A stretch of 64,000 nt of DNA from Nakamurella sp. A5-74 (lineage in GTDB: Bacteria; Actinomycetota; Actinomycetes; Mycobacteriales; Nakamurellaceae). This document shows, in pieces, positions 40,177-49,135 of this stretch. Location of the stretch: positions 434,001-498,000 of the forward strand of contig NZ_CP159218.1 of the NCBI RefSeq assembly GCF_040438885.1, given 5' to 3'. The first letter of the stretch is position 1. Every line of letters starts with the position of its first letter. The position numbers were made by a program, and so were the translations under genes. The notes beneath the pieces are model-generated. The model had not been told where the DNA came from, made no database searches, and saw nothing but the letters and a program-made list of their open reading frames with translations.

Positions 40177-41826
40177 ATGAGATCGCAGATGACGCCCGTC
40201 GCCCGTCGAGGAGTCGGTCTGACGCGAGTGCTGGAGGACCTCGGGACCACCGTGCTGGAGCTGGTGAGGCCGCCTGCAGATCCGGACGACCGGATCAGTG
40301 GCCTGGTGATCCACGACCCCGGCGGTGACGAGCTCGTCCCCGAACGGGCGATCGTCCTCGGGGTGGGCGTCTACGGCACCGAGGCAACGACAGCGCTGCT
40401 GGAGCTGGCCGGGGCGAGCGGAGCCCTGGCGGTGGTGGTCCGGACCCCGGTGGACCTGCAGGGGAAGGCCCTGGCCGCCGCGGTCCGCACCGGCGTTGCC
40501 GTCGTCTCGCTGGCCCGCGGGGCGGCCTGGACCCAGCTGGCTGCCCTGCTCCGGGCCGTGTTGGCCGACGGCGACATCGGCGGCGGGTCCGGCGACGACA
40601 CGATCGGCGGGATCCCCTCGGGTGATCTGTTCGCGCTCGCGCATGCCGTCAGCGCGCTGATCGACGCACCGGTGACCATCGAGGACCGGAGCTCACGGGT
40701 GCTGGCCTTCTCCGGACGTCAGGACGAGGGCGATGAGGGTCGGGTGGAGACCGTGCTCGGTCGGCAGGTCCCGCAGGCGTATCGCACCGTGCTGGAGGAG
40801 ATCGGGCTGTTCCAGGAGCTGTCCCGGTCGACCGGACCGGTGTTCATCGACCAGCGGCGCCTCGACCATCCCAAGGTGCAGATCTCCCGCACGGCCGTCG
40901 CCGTGCGGGCCGGGGACGAGATCCTGGGGTCGATGTGGGCGGTGACCAGAACCCGGCTGAGCCCGGAACGTCAGCAGGCGTTCACCGATTCGGCCCGGCT
41001 GGTCGCGTTGCATCTGCTGCGACAGCGGGCCGGGGCCGACGTCGGCCGGCGGCTGCGCGCCGATCTGTTGGCGACGGTGCTGCGGGGTGACACGGGGGCA
41101 GTCGACGCCGCCGACCGACTGGGTCTGGCGCGGGGGTTCTCGGTGGTGATGGCCGTGGTCCCCGCCGGGGAGTCCGAGTTCGGGCCGACGGTCGATCTGG
41201 AAGCCGTCCGCGATCGGTTGGCCGACGCCTTCGCGGTGCACCTGTCGGCTATCCACGCCCGCGCCGCAACTGCGCTGGTCGGCGGGATCGCCTACGGCGT
41301 GCTGCCGCTCGACGGACCGAGCGACCGGCGGGAGGAGACCGCCGTCCGGATTGCGCGGGAGTTCGTCGAGCGCACCCAGCACCGACTGCCGGCCATCGTC
41401 GGGGTCGGTCGGGTCACCGCCGGGATCAGCCAGCTCAGCCTGTCCCGGGTGGATGCCGATCGCGCGGTGCGGGTGCTGCGGTCGCAACGCGCCGAGGCGG
41501 GTGTGGCAACCATCGCCGATGCCCACATCGACGCCCTGATGCTGGACCTGGCCGACCATGCTGCCGCGCACGGATATGAACAGTTCGGCGCACTCAACTC
41601 GCTGCAGGAGTATGACCGCTTGCACGCGGCAGATCTGGCCCGGACCGTGCAGGTCTGGCTCGACACCTTCGGCGACACGTCCGAGGCGGCTGGTCGATTG
41701 GCCGTGCACCCCAACACTTTGCGTTATCGACTGCGGCGGGCGGCCGAGGTCAGCGGAATCGACCTGGGCGACCCGCGTGACCGCTTCGCGCTGATGATCC
41801 AGCTGCGGCTCACACCGCCGACGTGA
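40177..41826 (+). CDS. PucR-family transcriptional regulator
   Basis: The 549-residue regulator has an N-terminal PucR sensor-like domain (residues about 10-130), a middle GGDEF-like/CdaR region and a C-terminal helix-turn-helix with the hallmark LAVHPNTLRYRLRRAAEVSGIDLGDPRDRFALMIQLRL. PucR/CdaR proteins control purine, allantoin, proline or amino-acid catabolism, generally as activators. The start follows the GNAT stop with no gap, making it the last gene of the coupled block and its likely regulator. An internal ATG at 40189 is an alternative start. Confidence 0.9.
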   Translation: MRSQMTPVARRGVGLTRVLEDLGTTVLELVRPPADPDDRISGLVIHDPGGDELVPERAIVLGVGVYGTEATTALLELAGASGALAVVVRTPVDLQGKALAAAVRTGVAVVSLARGAAWTQLAALLRAVLADGDIGGGSGDDTIGGIPSGDLFALAHAVSALIDAPVTIEDRSSRVLAFSGRQDEGDEGRVETVLGRQVPQAYRTVLEEIGLFQELSRSTGPVFIDQRRLDHPKVQISRTAVAVRAGDEILGSMWAVTRTRLSPERQQAFTDSARLVALHLLRQRAGADVGRRLRADLLATVLRGDTGAVDAADRLGLARGFSVVMAVVPAGESEFGPTVDLEAVRDRLADAFAVHLSAIHARAATALVGGIAYGVLPLDGPSDRREETAVRIAREFVERTQHRLPAIVGVGRVTAGISQLSLSRVDADRAVRVLRSQRAEAGVATIADAHIDALMLDLADHAAAHGYEQFGALNSLQEYDRLHAADLARTVQVWLDTFGDTSEAAGRLAVHPNTLRYRLRRAAEVSGIDLGDPRDRFALMIQLRLTPPT

Positions 41827-41915
41827 GGGCGGGCGAGGACCGGCTTCTCGTCACCGCGAGGATGGCTGGATGCGGTAGCTCCTCGGCGCGACGCCGTCGG
41901 ACCATCGAGATGGTG

Positions 41916-42290
41916 TCACCGGTCGGGGCGAGCGCGCCGGACGAGTGCCTCCACAACGACCGGGGCGCTCAGCTCGACAGCAAGCAGCAGATCGTGGAGC
42001 TGGTGTGGTCGGCCCAGGGTGAGCCGGGTCGCCAGTCGACCGACGCCACCCAGGGCCATCAACCCGGCGAGCACGCGCATCTTGCCCACGTCGGGCTCGT
42101 CAGACGCTGCGGCGTCGAGCCAGCTCAGCCCGTAGCCGGCGAACACAGGACCCATGAAGCGCACATGGGAGTCGACTGTCGCGTTGCCGATCATGCCTGG
42201 CTCCACGCGCGTACCACCGGCCAGCTGGAGCGCTCCGAACGCCATACAGGCGAAGCCCGTTACGCGTCCCACGTTCCGCAGCGCCGTCAT
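41916..42290 (-). CDS. DUF4345-domain small membrane protein
   Basis: The 124-residue protein has about four hydrophobic segments and the DUF4345 pattern (VDSHVRFMGPVFAGYGLSWL, then KMRVLAGLMALGGVGRLATRL, a closing LRH-type helix). Its function is unknown. ATG 42290 was chosen because the family begins at the first helix. It is convergent with the PucR gene and divergent from the amidase gene. Confidence 0.75.
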   Translation of the reverse strand: MTALRNVGRVTGFACMAFGALQLAGGTRVEPGMIGNATVDSHVRFMGPVFAGYGLSWLDAAASDEPDVGKMRVLAGLMALGGVGRLATRLTLGRPHQLHDLLLAVELSAPVVVEALVRRARPDR

Positions 42291-42502
42291 CCGGCCATCT
42301 TGGCAGAGCAGGCGCCGCTGCTGGATCTTGGAGCCCATGAGTCACTTCGCGACCTGGAGGGCGATCCGGGACTGGCTGACGTCCGGCACACCCGCTGTCC
42401 CGCTGGGTAATCTGACGAGGACCGTGCTGAGGCCGACACGGCGCTCCTGGACCAGTGCCACGTACTCGATATCCACCTGCTCCGGAATCGAGGCGGCGAA
42501 AC

Positions 42503-43630
42503 ATGAACGAATGGATCCTGCGGCTGGATGAGGGCCCGGCCGACGGGCCGCGCCTGGCGGTGAAGGATGCGATCGACGTTGCCGGGTACCCGACCACGGT
42601 CGGATCGCCGGCGTTGCGGGACCGGGCGCCGGCAGCTGCGGATGCGCCCTGCATCGCCACCGCGCGGGCGTTCGGCGCGCGGATCGTCGGCAAGACCAAC
42701 CTGCACGAGCTGTGCTTCGGGACCACCGGGCTGAACCCCGCGTTCGGGCATCCGGCGAACCCGCGGTGGCCGGACCTGGTGCCTGGCGGGTCCTCGAGCG
42801 GTTCGGCCGTTGCCGTGGCGTTGGGCGAGGCGGATGTCGCCTTCGGCACCGACACCGGGTGCTCGGTGCGGATGCCAGCGGCCTGCTGCGGCATCGCCGG
42901 GCTCAAGACCACACACGGCCGGATCTCGATCGACGGGGTGTGGCCGCTCGCGCCGTCGTTCGACACGATCGGTCCGCTGGCCCGTGATGTCGCCGGCCTG
43001 GTGCTGGGGATGCAGATGCTCGTGCCGGGTTTCTCGATCGAGGGCATCCGGCCGGCCACCACGGTCGGGCGGCTCGCCGCCCCGCCCGGAGTGCCGGTCG
43101 ATCCGACCTTCGATGCTGCGGTCGACCGGGCGCTCGCGGCCGCCGGCTTCGCGTCCGAACCGGTCGCACTCGCGGGCTGGGACCGCGCCGCGAGCAGCTT
43201 CGCCGTCATGATCGATTTCGAGGCCTGGCAGTCCAGCGGCCGGCTGCTCGCCACCGGTCTGGTGCAGGACTACGTGGCCCGGCGCCTCGGACCGTGCGAG
43301 CAGGTCACCACCGAGGCCTACACGAATGCCCGACGCACCGCGACGACCTGGACGGCCGAGGTGCTCGCGCTGCTGCAGCGGTGTGAGGTCCTGGCGCTGC
43401 CGACCCTGTCGCACGCGCCGGTACCGGTGGGCGACAAGGCGGTGATGGGCAACGGACTCAACCTGCCGTTCAACGTGGCCGGCACGCCTGCGATCTCGAT
43501 CCCCGTGGGCCCGAACCCGGGGGAATCGCTGCAGCTGATCGCGGCGCCGGGCGGGGAGGAGCTGTTGCTGGCCACGGCCGCGGTGGTGGAGCGGGCCGTC
43601 GGCACCCTCCCTCGGCTGTACACCGGCTGA
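42503..43630 (+). CDS. Amidase-signature family hydrolase
   Basis: The 375-residue member of the amidase family (Ser-cisSer-Lys triad) has the catalytic Lys in GPRLAVKDAIDVAG, the cis-Ser region PGGSSSGSAVAVA and the nucleophile segment FGTDTGCSVRMPAACCGIAG. In that segment the usual Gly-Gly-Ser is Gly-Cys-Ser, with more Cys nearby. It is shorter than typical amidases (about 450) because loops in the second half are reduced. It would hydrolyse an amide to acid and ammonia; the substrate is unknown. It could continue the catabolism begun by the hydantoinase/peptidase cluster upstream but is not coupled to it. Confidence 0.88.
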   Translation: MNEWILRLDEGPADGPRLAVKDAIDVAGYPTTVGSPALRDRAPAAADAPCIATARAFGARIVGKTNLHELCFGTTGLNPAFGHPANPRWPDLVPGGSSSGSAVAVALGEADVAFGTDTGCSVRMPAACCGIAGLKTTHGRISIDGVWPLAPSFDTIGPLARDVAGLVLGMQMLVPGFSIEGIRPATTVGRLAAPPGVPVDPTFDAAVDRALAAAGFASEPVALAGWDRAASSFAVMIDFEAWQSSGRLLATGLVQDYVARRLGPCEQVTTEAYTNARRTATTWTAEVLALLQRCEVLALPTLSHAPVPVGDKAVMGNGLNLPFNVAGTPAISIPVGPNPGESLQLIAAPGGEELLLATAAVVERAVGTLPRLYTG

Positions 43631-43664
43631 CCGGCCGCGGGCAGACCGGCGCGGCGCAGCTGCG

Positions 43665-43868
43665 TCAGCCCTGCAGTGGGTGCAGCGCCGACTCGTGATG
43701 TGCCGCACGGGATCCGGACTTCTCGCTCTCCACGACGAACGACGGTTCGTCCGTGCTCGCGGTGAAGTGCTGATCGTCGAAGGTGAAGTCGGACTCCTTG
43801 CGCTCCACGATCTTCCCCTGCGTCCTGCCCTGCGGGGTGTTCCAGCTGACGCGGTCGCCGACCTTCAT
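43665..43868 (-). CDS. DUF2945 (TUDOR-like) small protein
   Basis: The 67-residue protein has the DUF2945 core KVGDRVSWNTPQGRTQGKIV and an E/K-rich second half (FTFDDQHFTASTDEPSFVVES). It is also known as the hypervirulence-associated TUDOR domain; its role is unclear. ATG 43868 follows a strong GAAGGAGATGAC ribosome-binding site. The much longer frame upstream is a shadow of the TerC region. Confidence 0.85.
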   Translation of the reverse strand: MKVGDRVSWNTPQGRTQGKIVERKESDFTFDDQHFTASTDEPSFVVESEKSGSRAAHHESALHPLQG

Positions 43869-44034
43869 GTCATCTCCTTCTGCCTGCGGACGGTGCTCCT
43901 GTCCGGTACCCATGGGGCCCCGGTTCACGCCGCGACTTCCGTCACCGGACCCCGCCCGAGGCCCGGGAGGTGGCGGCGGCCTCAGCACCGGCGAACCCGG
44001 GAACCTCGACGACACGTCCTTCGTTCTGACGGTC

Positions 44035-44856
44035 GTGGACTTCTTCTCCAGCCCCGACCTGTGGGTCGCCTTCCTGACCCTGTTCGCCCTCGAGCTCGTG
44101 TTGGGCATCGACAACGTCGTGTTCATCTCGATCCTGACCCAACGTCTGCCCCAGGAGCTGCAGCGCAAGGCTCGGATCATCGGTCTCTCGCTCGCGATGA
44201 TCATGCGGATCGGTCTGCTGTTCGCGGCATCCTGGATCATCGGACTGACCGACGCCTGGTTCTCCATCGGGTCCGCCGATTCGTTGCAGTTCTCCGGACG
44301 CGATCTGATCCTGATCGTCGGTGGCCTGTTCCTGGTTTACAAGGCCGTCACCGAGATCCACCAGAAGCTCGAGGGCACGGAGCACAGCTCCGGCTCGAAG
44401 GGCGGCACGGCCACGTTCGGTGCGGTGATCGTGCAGATCATCCTGATCGATGCGGTGTTCTCGCTCGACTCGGTGATCACCGCCGTCGGAATGGTCGACG
44501 AGCTGTACATCATGATCGCTGCCGTCGTCCTGTCGATCGGCCTGATGATGGTCCTGGCCGGCAGGATCAGCGGATTCGTCGACAAGCACCCGACGGTTAA
44601 GATGTTGGCGCTGAGCTTCCTGGTGCTGATCGGTGCTTCGCTCATCGCGGAGGGTTTCGACGCCCACGTCAACAAGGCCCTGATCTACGGACCGATCGCG
44701 TTCGCGATCGCAGTCGAGGCGCTCAACCTGAGCTACCGGAACCGCCAGGCCAAGCGCAATCACGCCGCGGCCGGCGAGCCGGTGCACCTGCATCCCGCGC
44801 CGCGAGAGCCGGACGGCACTCCGATCGCCGGGCAGGATTCCACCCGCACCCGCTGA
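44035..44856 (+). CDS. TerC-family integral membrane protein
   Basis: The 273-residue TerC-type protein has 7-8 helices and the two acidic signature helices LELVLGIDNVVFISIL and IDAVFSLDSVITAVGM, which likely bind a divalent metal. Family members (TerC, Alx, MeeY/MeeF) export manganese or metallate secreted enzymes. The closing AEALNLSYRNRQ-type region is also present. GTG 44035 gives the usual MEFF-like start, but no Shine-Dalgarno is seen; ATG 43912 is the alternative. I looked for a yybP-ykoY manganese riboswitch upstream and did not see one. Confidence 0.85.
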   Translation: MDFFSSPDLWVAFLTLFALELVLGIDNVVFISILTQRLPQELQRKARIIGLSLAMIMRIGLLFAASWIIGLTDAWFSIGSADSLQFSGRDLILIVGGLFLVYKAVTEIHQKLEGTEHSSGSKGGTATFGAVIVQIILIDAVFSLDSVITAVGMVDELYIMIAAVVLSIGLMMVLAGRISGFVDKHPTVKMLALSFLVLIGASLIAEGFDAHVNKALIYGPIAFAIAVEALNLSYRNRQAKRNHAAAGEPVHLHPAPREPDGTPIAGQDSTRTR

Positions 44857-44955
44857 TCCCAGTGGGTGACGGAGGACCGGGTCGACCGCTGTTCGCCGGC
44901 CTGTTTCCAGCTGTCCCGAGTTGCAGGCACCGGCGAGCCGTCCCAGGGTGGGTCC

Positions 44956-45951
44956 ATGGCTGCTCACGCAACGACCCGTCGTCGGCTCACTCCTTCCCTC
45001 CTCGCGGCGCTCACCGCATGGGTGCTCGGACTGGGGGTCGCCGCACTGCCGGCGGCCGCAGATCCGTGGCCCAGCGCGCCGTCCGGTGCGGTGAGTGCTG
45101 CGGCGGTGACGGCCGCGGCCATCGACGCAGCGGTCACGCCGTCCTCACCGCCCTCGAAGATCAAGGCGCTCCAGTGGCTGCTCACCCACCGCTCGATCGC
45201 GACCACCGCGGACGGTGTCTACGGTGCGGGTACCACGGCCAACGTCAAGACCTTCCAATCGCAGCAGGGCTTGACCGCTGATGGTCAGGCCGGTCCGAAC
45301 ACCCTGGGTGCCTTGGTGGTCCTGACCCAGCAGGGGCAGAGCGGGGCCAATGTCAGGGCGGTCCAGGAGCTGTTGGCCGGCGCCGGCCAGTCGGTGGGCG
45401 TCGACGGCGAGTTCGGCGCCGGCACCGCCACCGCGGTGCGCTCGTTCCAGGCCTCCGCCGGCCTCGGACAGGACGGCGTGGTGGGGCCGCAGACCTGGGC
45501 GGCGCTGTTCAACGCGGCGGCCGGCGGCGGTGGAGGCAACTGCGACGCGGTGAGTGGCGGAGTGCCCCTGTCCGAGACAGCGTTGGCCACCAACGGGATC
45601 CGGGTGCACACCTGCTTCCTGTCGCGGACGAATGCGATGGTTGCCGCCGCTGCCGCCGACGGGGTCACCCTCAGCGCGAACAGTGCATGGCGCAGCCGGG
45701 ACGAGCAGATCGCACTGCGCCGTCAGAACTGCGGACCGACGGACTACGACATCTACACCAAGCCGTCCGGGCAGTGCTCGCCTCCGACCGCCATTCCCGG
45801 CACGTCCAACCACGAGACCGGGCTGGCCGTCGACTTCGCGAACGCCCAGGTGGGTGGGGCCGTGAACAACTGGCTCAGGGCCCATGCCGCTGCCTACCAC
45901 TACTCCAACCTGCCGTCGGAGTCCTGGCACTGGAGCTGGAACGGCCGCTGA
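44956..45951 (+). CDS. Secreted peptidoglycan-binding D-alanyl-D-alanine carboxypeptidase (VanY-like)
   Basis: The 331-residue exported protein has a signal peptide at residues about 1-36 (PSLLAALTAWVLGLGVAALPAAA) and two tandem PG_binding_1 repeats (YGAGTTANVKTFQSQQGLTADGQAGPNTLGAL; FGAGTATAVRSFQASAGLGQDGVVGPQTWAAL). A Gly linker and a LAS-type M15 peptidase domain follow. The zinc and catalytic motifs are SNHETGLAVDF (His, Asp) and SWHWSWN (final His). Cys pairs (NCDAV/HTCFL, NCG/QCS) suggest disulfides. It likely trims D-Ala from stem peptides in the wall. Confidence 0.93.
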   Translation: MAAHATTRRRLTPSLLAALTAWVLGLGVAALPAAADPWPSAPSGAVSAAAVTAAAIDAAVTPSSPPSKIKALQWLLTHRSIATTADGVYGAGTTANVKTFQSQQGLTADGQAGPNTLGALVVLTQQGQSGANVRAVQELLAGAGQSVGVDGEFGAGTATAVRSFQASAGLGQDGVVGPQTWAALFNAAAGGGGGNCDAVSGGVPLSETALATNGIRVHTCFLSRTNAMVAAAAADGVTLSANSAWRSRDEQIALRRQNCGPTDYDIYTKPSGQCSPPTAIPGTSNHETGLAVDFANAQVGGAVNNWLRAHAAAYHYSNLPSESWHWSWNGR

Positions 45952-46202
45952 CACTGGTCGGGACAGGGCGGTCGACCTCGAACAGAACCGTCACCATCAT
46001 CTCTCGGGTGAAGTTCACGAGGGGTACGCATCCGGTGACCGACTCGTTCGCCGGCACGGCGACGACCGGGACGAGCTCGCAGACGTTCGCACTGAAGATC
46101 ACTCGCTGAGCCGTCGTCGGCGGTGGTCTGCTCACCCGGAAGGAACCGTCAGGCCCGCAGTTCGTAGGCTGGGTGGATCGGCCACTCGAAGGAGAGCACC
46201 CT
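45952..46202. other. 251-bp gap before the CoA-transferase gene
   Basis: It holds TAGGCT (46165-46170), a likely -10 box about 30 bases before GTG 46203, and a GGAGAG ribosome-binding site. Plus-strand frame to 46109 reads like the tail of a beta-rich secreted protein (TVTIISRVKFTRGTHPVTDS), perhaps a decayed remnant; it has no start of its own. Confidence 0.4.
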
Positions 46203-47429
46203 GTGTCCACCCCCGATCAGACGTCGACGCCGGATCTCGCATCCGCCCCCGGACCGCTCGGCGACATCACCGTCATCGACCTGACCCGAGCGCTGGCCGG
46301 ACCGCACGCCGGCATGATGCTCGGCGACCTCGGTGCCCGGGTGATCAAGGTCGAGACTCCCGGCCACGGAGATGACACCCGCGGTTGGGGCCCGCCGTTC
46401 GTCGACTCGCCGGACGGTCCGGTCGCGACCTACTTCTTGTCCTGCAACCGGAACAAGGAGTCGATCACCCTCGACCTCAAATCGGCCCCCGGGGTGGCCG
46501 CACTGACCGAGCTGGTCCGCCGCAGCGACGTGTTGCTGGAGAACTTCCGTCCGGGAGTGCTCGACCGTCTGGGGTTCACCCTGGACCGGCTGATGGAGCT
46601 GAACCCGCGCCTGGTGGTGCTGTCGATCTCCGGTTTCGGGCACGACGGACCGGAAGGCGGCCGGCCCGGCTACGACCAGATCGCCCAGGGCGAGGGCGGG
46701 TTGATGTCGATGACCGGCCCCGATCCGGAGACGCCGACCAAGGTGGGGGTGCCGATCGCCGACCTGCTGTCGGGGATGTACGGCGCCTACGGGGTGCTGG
46801 CCGCGCTGCACGAGCGCGAGCGCACCGGCAAGGGCGGTCAGGTACGCACATCGCTGCTGGCGGGCATCGTCGGGGTGCACGCCTTCCAGGGCACCCGGTG
46901 GACCGTCGCGAAGGAGATCCCCCAGGCGGAGGGCCCGCACCATCCGTCGATCTGCCCCTACGGCCTGTTCCACGCTTCCGATGGCATCGTGCAGATCTCG
47001 GTCGGCTCGGAGGGGCTCTGGCAGAAGTTCGCCCCGGCCTTCGACCTGCCATTGAGCGAGGTGGGCTTCGCGACCAACGCAGAGCGGGTGCGCAACGGCC
47101 GGCAGGTGCGGGCCGCCGTGGAGGAGGCCTTCAGCAGCTTCACCACTGCCACGCTGTTGGCGAGGCTGACGGAGATCGGCGTGCCGAGCGGCCAGGTGAA
47201 GAACCTGGAGCAGGTCTACTCGTGGGACCAGACCCGCTCGCAGGGCCTGGTGATCGAGGTCGACCACCCGACGCTCGGCACCATCGAGCTGCCGGGGCCG
47301 CCGCTGCGATTCTTCGCCGGGGACGGCGCCGAATGGAAGCGCGAGCACCGGTCGCCGCCGCTGCTCGGTCAGCACACCGGTGAGATCCTCGACTGGCTCG
47401 GGCTGGCCGACCGGGAGTCGCCCGCGTGA
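46203..47429 (+). CDS. CaiB/BaiF-family (class III) CoA-transferase
   Basis: The 408-residue product transfers CoA between carboxylic acids in the cytoplasm. Typical segments are VIDLTRALAGPHAGMMLGDLGARVIKVE at residues about 18-45, the LENFRPGVLDRLG loop, and GYDQIAQGEGGLMSMTG carrying the catalytic Asp. The substrates are unknown. GTG 46203 is preceded by GAAGGAGAGC. The stop overlaps the carboxyltransferase start as GTGA, pairing CoA activation with acyl-CoA carboxylation. Confidence 0.92.
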   Translation: MSTPDQTSTPDLASAPGPLGDITVIDLTRALAGPHAGMMLGDLGARVIKVETPGHGDDTRGWGPPFVDSPDGPVATYFLSCNRNKESITLDLKSAPGVAALTELVRRSDVLLENFRPGVLDRLGFTLDRLMELNPRLVVLSISGFGHDGPEGGRPGYDQIAQGEGGLMSMTGPDPETPTKVGVPIADLLSGMYGAYGVLAALHERERTGKGGQVRTSLLAGIVGVHAFQGTRWTVAKEIPQAEGPHHPSICPYGLFHASDGIVQISVGSEGLWQKFAPAFDLPLSEVGFATNAERVRNGRQVRAAVEEAFSSFTTATLLARLTEIGVPSGQVKNLEQVYSWDQTRSQGLVIEVDHPTLGTIELPGPPLRFFAGDGAEWKREHRSPPLLGQHTGEILDWLGLADRESPA

Positions 47430-48925
47430 GCGTCCAGCGGCTCGGTGCGCTGGCGCTGGTCGAGACCGTCCTGGACGACGGGTCTTACCAGAGCTGGGAC
47501 ACCCCGATCACTCCCGCGCCTGATCTCGACCTCGGCTATCTGGCCGAACTAGCTGCGGCACAGCAGAAATCAGGTTGTGACGAGTCGATCCTGACTGGTC
47601 GCGGGACGATCCGCGGGCGGGATGTTGCCGTGGTGTCCAACGAGTTCCGCTTCCTCGGCGGGTCGATCGGACTGCGGGCGGCCGACCGTCTGGACAAGGC
47701 GATCCGGCGGGCGACCGCCGAGGGTCTCCCGCTGCTGGCCGCGACCGCGTCCGGTGGCACCCGGATGCAGGAGGGCTCGCTGGCTTTCGTGCAGATGGTG
47801 CGGATCACCGATGCGATCGGCGCCCACCGGGCCGCCGGGCTGCCGTACCTGGTCTACCTGCGCCATCCGACCACCGGCGGGGTGTTCGCGTCCTGGGGCT
47901 CGCTCGGCCACGTCGCGGTCGGTGAACCCGGTGCGTTGGTGGGCTTCCTGGGTCCGAAGGTGTACCAGGCGTTGTACGGCGAGGAGTTCCCTCCCGGTGT
48001 GCAGACCTCCGAGAACCTCGCCGCCCACGGACTCATCGACGCCGTGCTACCGCCGGACAAGTTGGCGGACATCGCATCCCGAGCGCTGACGGTGTTGTCC
48101 GCTCCCCGGCGAGGCGTACCGATGCCCGAGGCCGAGCCGGAGAGTGACCAGCCGGAGGTGGCTGCCTGGGATTCGATCACCCGGACCCGTCGTCCCGATC
48201 GTCCCGGGGTGCGGGAGCTGTTGCGGTTCGCTGCCCGGGATGTGGTGCCGCTCAACGGAACCGGTCAGGGTGACGCCACCGGGGCCGCCTCCGGTCTCAC
48301 GCTGGTACTGGCCACCGTGCACGGTCTGCCGTGCATCGTGCTGGGTCAGGACCGTGCGTCGCAGGCCGCCAACGGACCGCTCGGGCCGGCGGAGCTGCGG
48401 GTGGCCCGGCGTGGGATGCGGCTGGCGGCTGAGCTCGACATCCCGCTGGTTTCGGTGATCGACACACCGGGTGCTGCGCTGTCGAAGGAGGCCGAGGAAG
48501 GTGGCCTGGCCGGCGAGATCGCGCGCTGCCTGGCCGATCTGACCCGACTGCCGACCTCCACGGTGTGCATCCTGCTCGGGCAGGGGTCGGGCGGTGGTGC
48601 GCTCGCGCTGCTGCCCGCCGACCGGGTGATCGCCGCGCGTCACGCGTGGTTGTCGCCGTTGCCGCCGGAGGGTGCCAGCGCGATCGTGCACCACGGCGAT
48701 CCGTCGTTCGCGCCGCAAATGGCTGCGGCGCAACTGGTTCGGGCCGTCGACCTGCGCCGCAAGGGCGTCGTCGACCGGATCGTCGCCGAACACGACGACG
48801 CCGCCGACGAGCCCGCGGCCTTCTGTCGCCGGATGGGCGAGGTGCTCGCCCAGGAGCTCGCGGTGCTCGGCTCGCTCCCCACCTCCCAACGCCTCGCCCG
48901 CCGCGCCGGCCGCTACGTCTTCTGA
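47426..48925 (+). CDS. AccD3-like fused acyl-CoA carboxylase carboxyltransferase
   Basis: The 499-residue carboxyltransferase joins a beta-type N half (GRDVAVVSNEFRFLGGSIGLRAADR; ATASGGTRMQEG; HPTTGGVFASWGSLG) to an alpha-type C half (SVIDTPGAALSKEAEEGGLAGEIAR; ILLGQGSGGGALALLPADRVIA; LSPLPPEGASAIVHH). It resembles the mycobacterial AccD3 type and moves carboxyl groups from biotin to an acyl-CoA; its biotin carboxylase partner is not in the window. Some catalytic-loop glycines are retained in both halves. It is coupled to the CoA-transferase. The dispersed repeat array begins 15 bases after the stop. Confidence 0.9.
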   Translation: MSVQRLGALALVETVLDDGSYQSWDTPITPAPDLDLGYLAELAAAQQKSGCDESILTGRGTIRGRDVAVVSNEFRFLGGSIGLRAADRLDKAIRRATAEGLPLLAATASGGTRMQEGSLAFVQMVRITDAIGAHRAAGLPYLVYLRHPTTGGVFASWGSLGHVAVGEPGALVGFLGPKVYQALYGEEFPPGVQTSENLAAHGLIDAVLPPDKLADIASRALTVLSAPRRGVPMPEAEPESDQPEVAAWDSITRTRRPDRPGVRELLRFAARDVVPLNGTGQGDATGAASGLTLVLATVHGLPCIVLGQDRASQAANGPLGPAELRVARRGMRLAAELDIPLVSVIDTPGAALSKEAEEGGLAGEIARCLADLTRLPTSTVCILLGQGSGGGALALLPADRVIAARHAWLSPLPPEGASAIVHHGDPSFAPQMAAAQLVRAVDLRRKGVVDRIVAEHDDAADEPAAFCRRMGEVLAQELAVLGSLPTSQRLARRAGRYVF

Positions 48926-48940
48926 CCCGGCGCCGAACCG

Positions 48941-48971
48941 CTGATCGAGCGACGAAGGAGCCGAGATCCCG
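48941..48971 (+). repeat. Dispersed GATCGAGC repeat, forward copy
   Basis: CTGATCGAGCGACGAAGG followed by AGCCGAGATCCCG. First of four copies packed into 190 bases after the carboxyltransferase gene. Confidence 0.75.
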
Positions 48972-48995
48972 CCACGCACGGACGGGGCAGCAGAA

Positions 48996-49040
48996 CCGGT
49001 GATCGAGCGAGCGAGGAACGAGCGCGTCGAGATCCCGTCA
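48996..49040 (+). repeat. Dispersed repeat, best-conserved forward copy
   Basis: CCGGTGATCGAGCGAGCGAG, then GAACGAGCGCGTCGAGATCCCGTCA. It serves as the reference copy of the family in this window. Confidence 0.8.
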
Positions 49041-49050
49041 TAGTTCGGAT

Positions 49051-49126
49051 GGTCTCGACTCACTAGGTTCGCTCGACCACCATATTTTGGTGACCGAGCA
49101 AGCGACGAGGGAGCGCGAGCTCGACC
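49051..49126. repeat. Head-to-head pair of dispersed repeats abutting the truncated mrr gene
   Basis: An inverted copy (49051-49083, GGTCTCGACTCACTAGG then TTCGCTCGACCACCAT) faces a forward copy (49089-49126, GGTGACCGAGCAAGCGACG then AGGGAGCGCGAGCTCGACCC). CACCA/TGGTG at the junction form a small hairpin. The forward copy ends nine bases before the remaining mrr frame. Confidence 0.7.
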
Positions 49127-49135
49127 CGAAGGAAG

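Noticed and set aside
41916-42410. Plus-strand frames antisense to the DUF4345 gene
   Set aside because: The minus-strand product has the membrane pattern of DUF4345; the plus-strand reading is Arg/His/Gln-rich noise.
43869-44034. Possible yybP-ykoY manganese riboswitch before terC
   Set aside because: The region is GC-rich with some pairing, but I could not find the conserved internal-loop sequences of that riboswitch.
45875-46210. Minus-strand frame with VIFSANVCELVPVVAVPANE in the gap before the CoA-transferase
   Set aside because: Looks protein-like over about 50 residues, but the plus strand reads equally beta-rich, there is no start signal on either strand and the frame overlaps two real genes. 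Kept only as a possible remnant.
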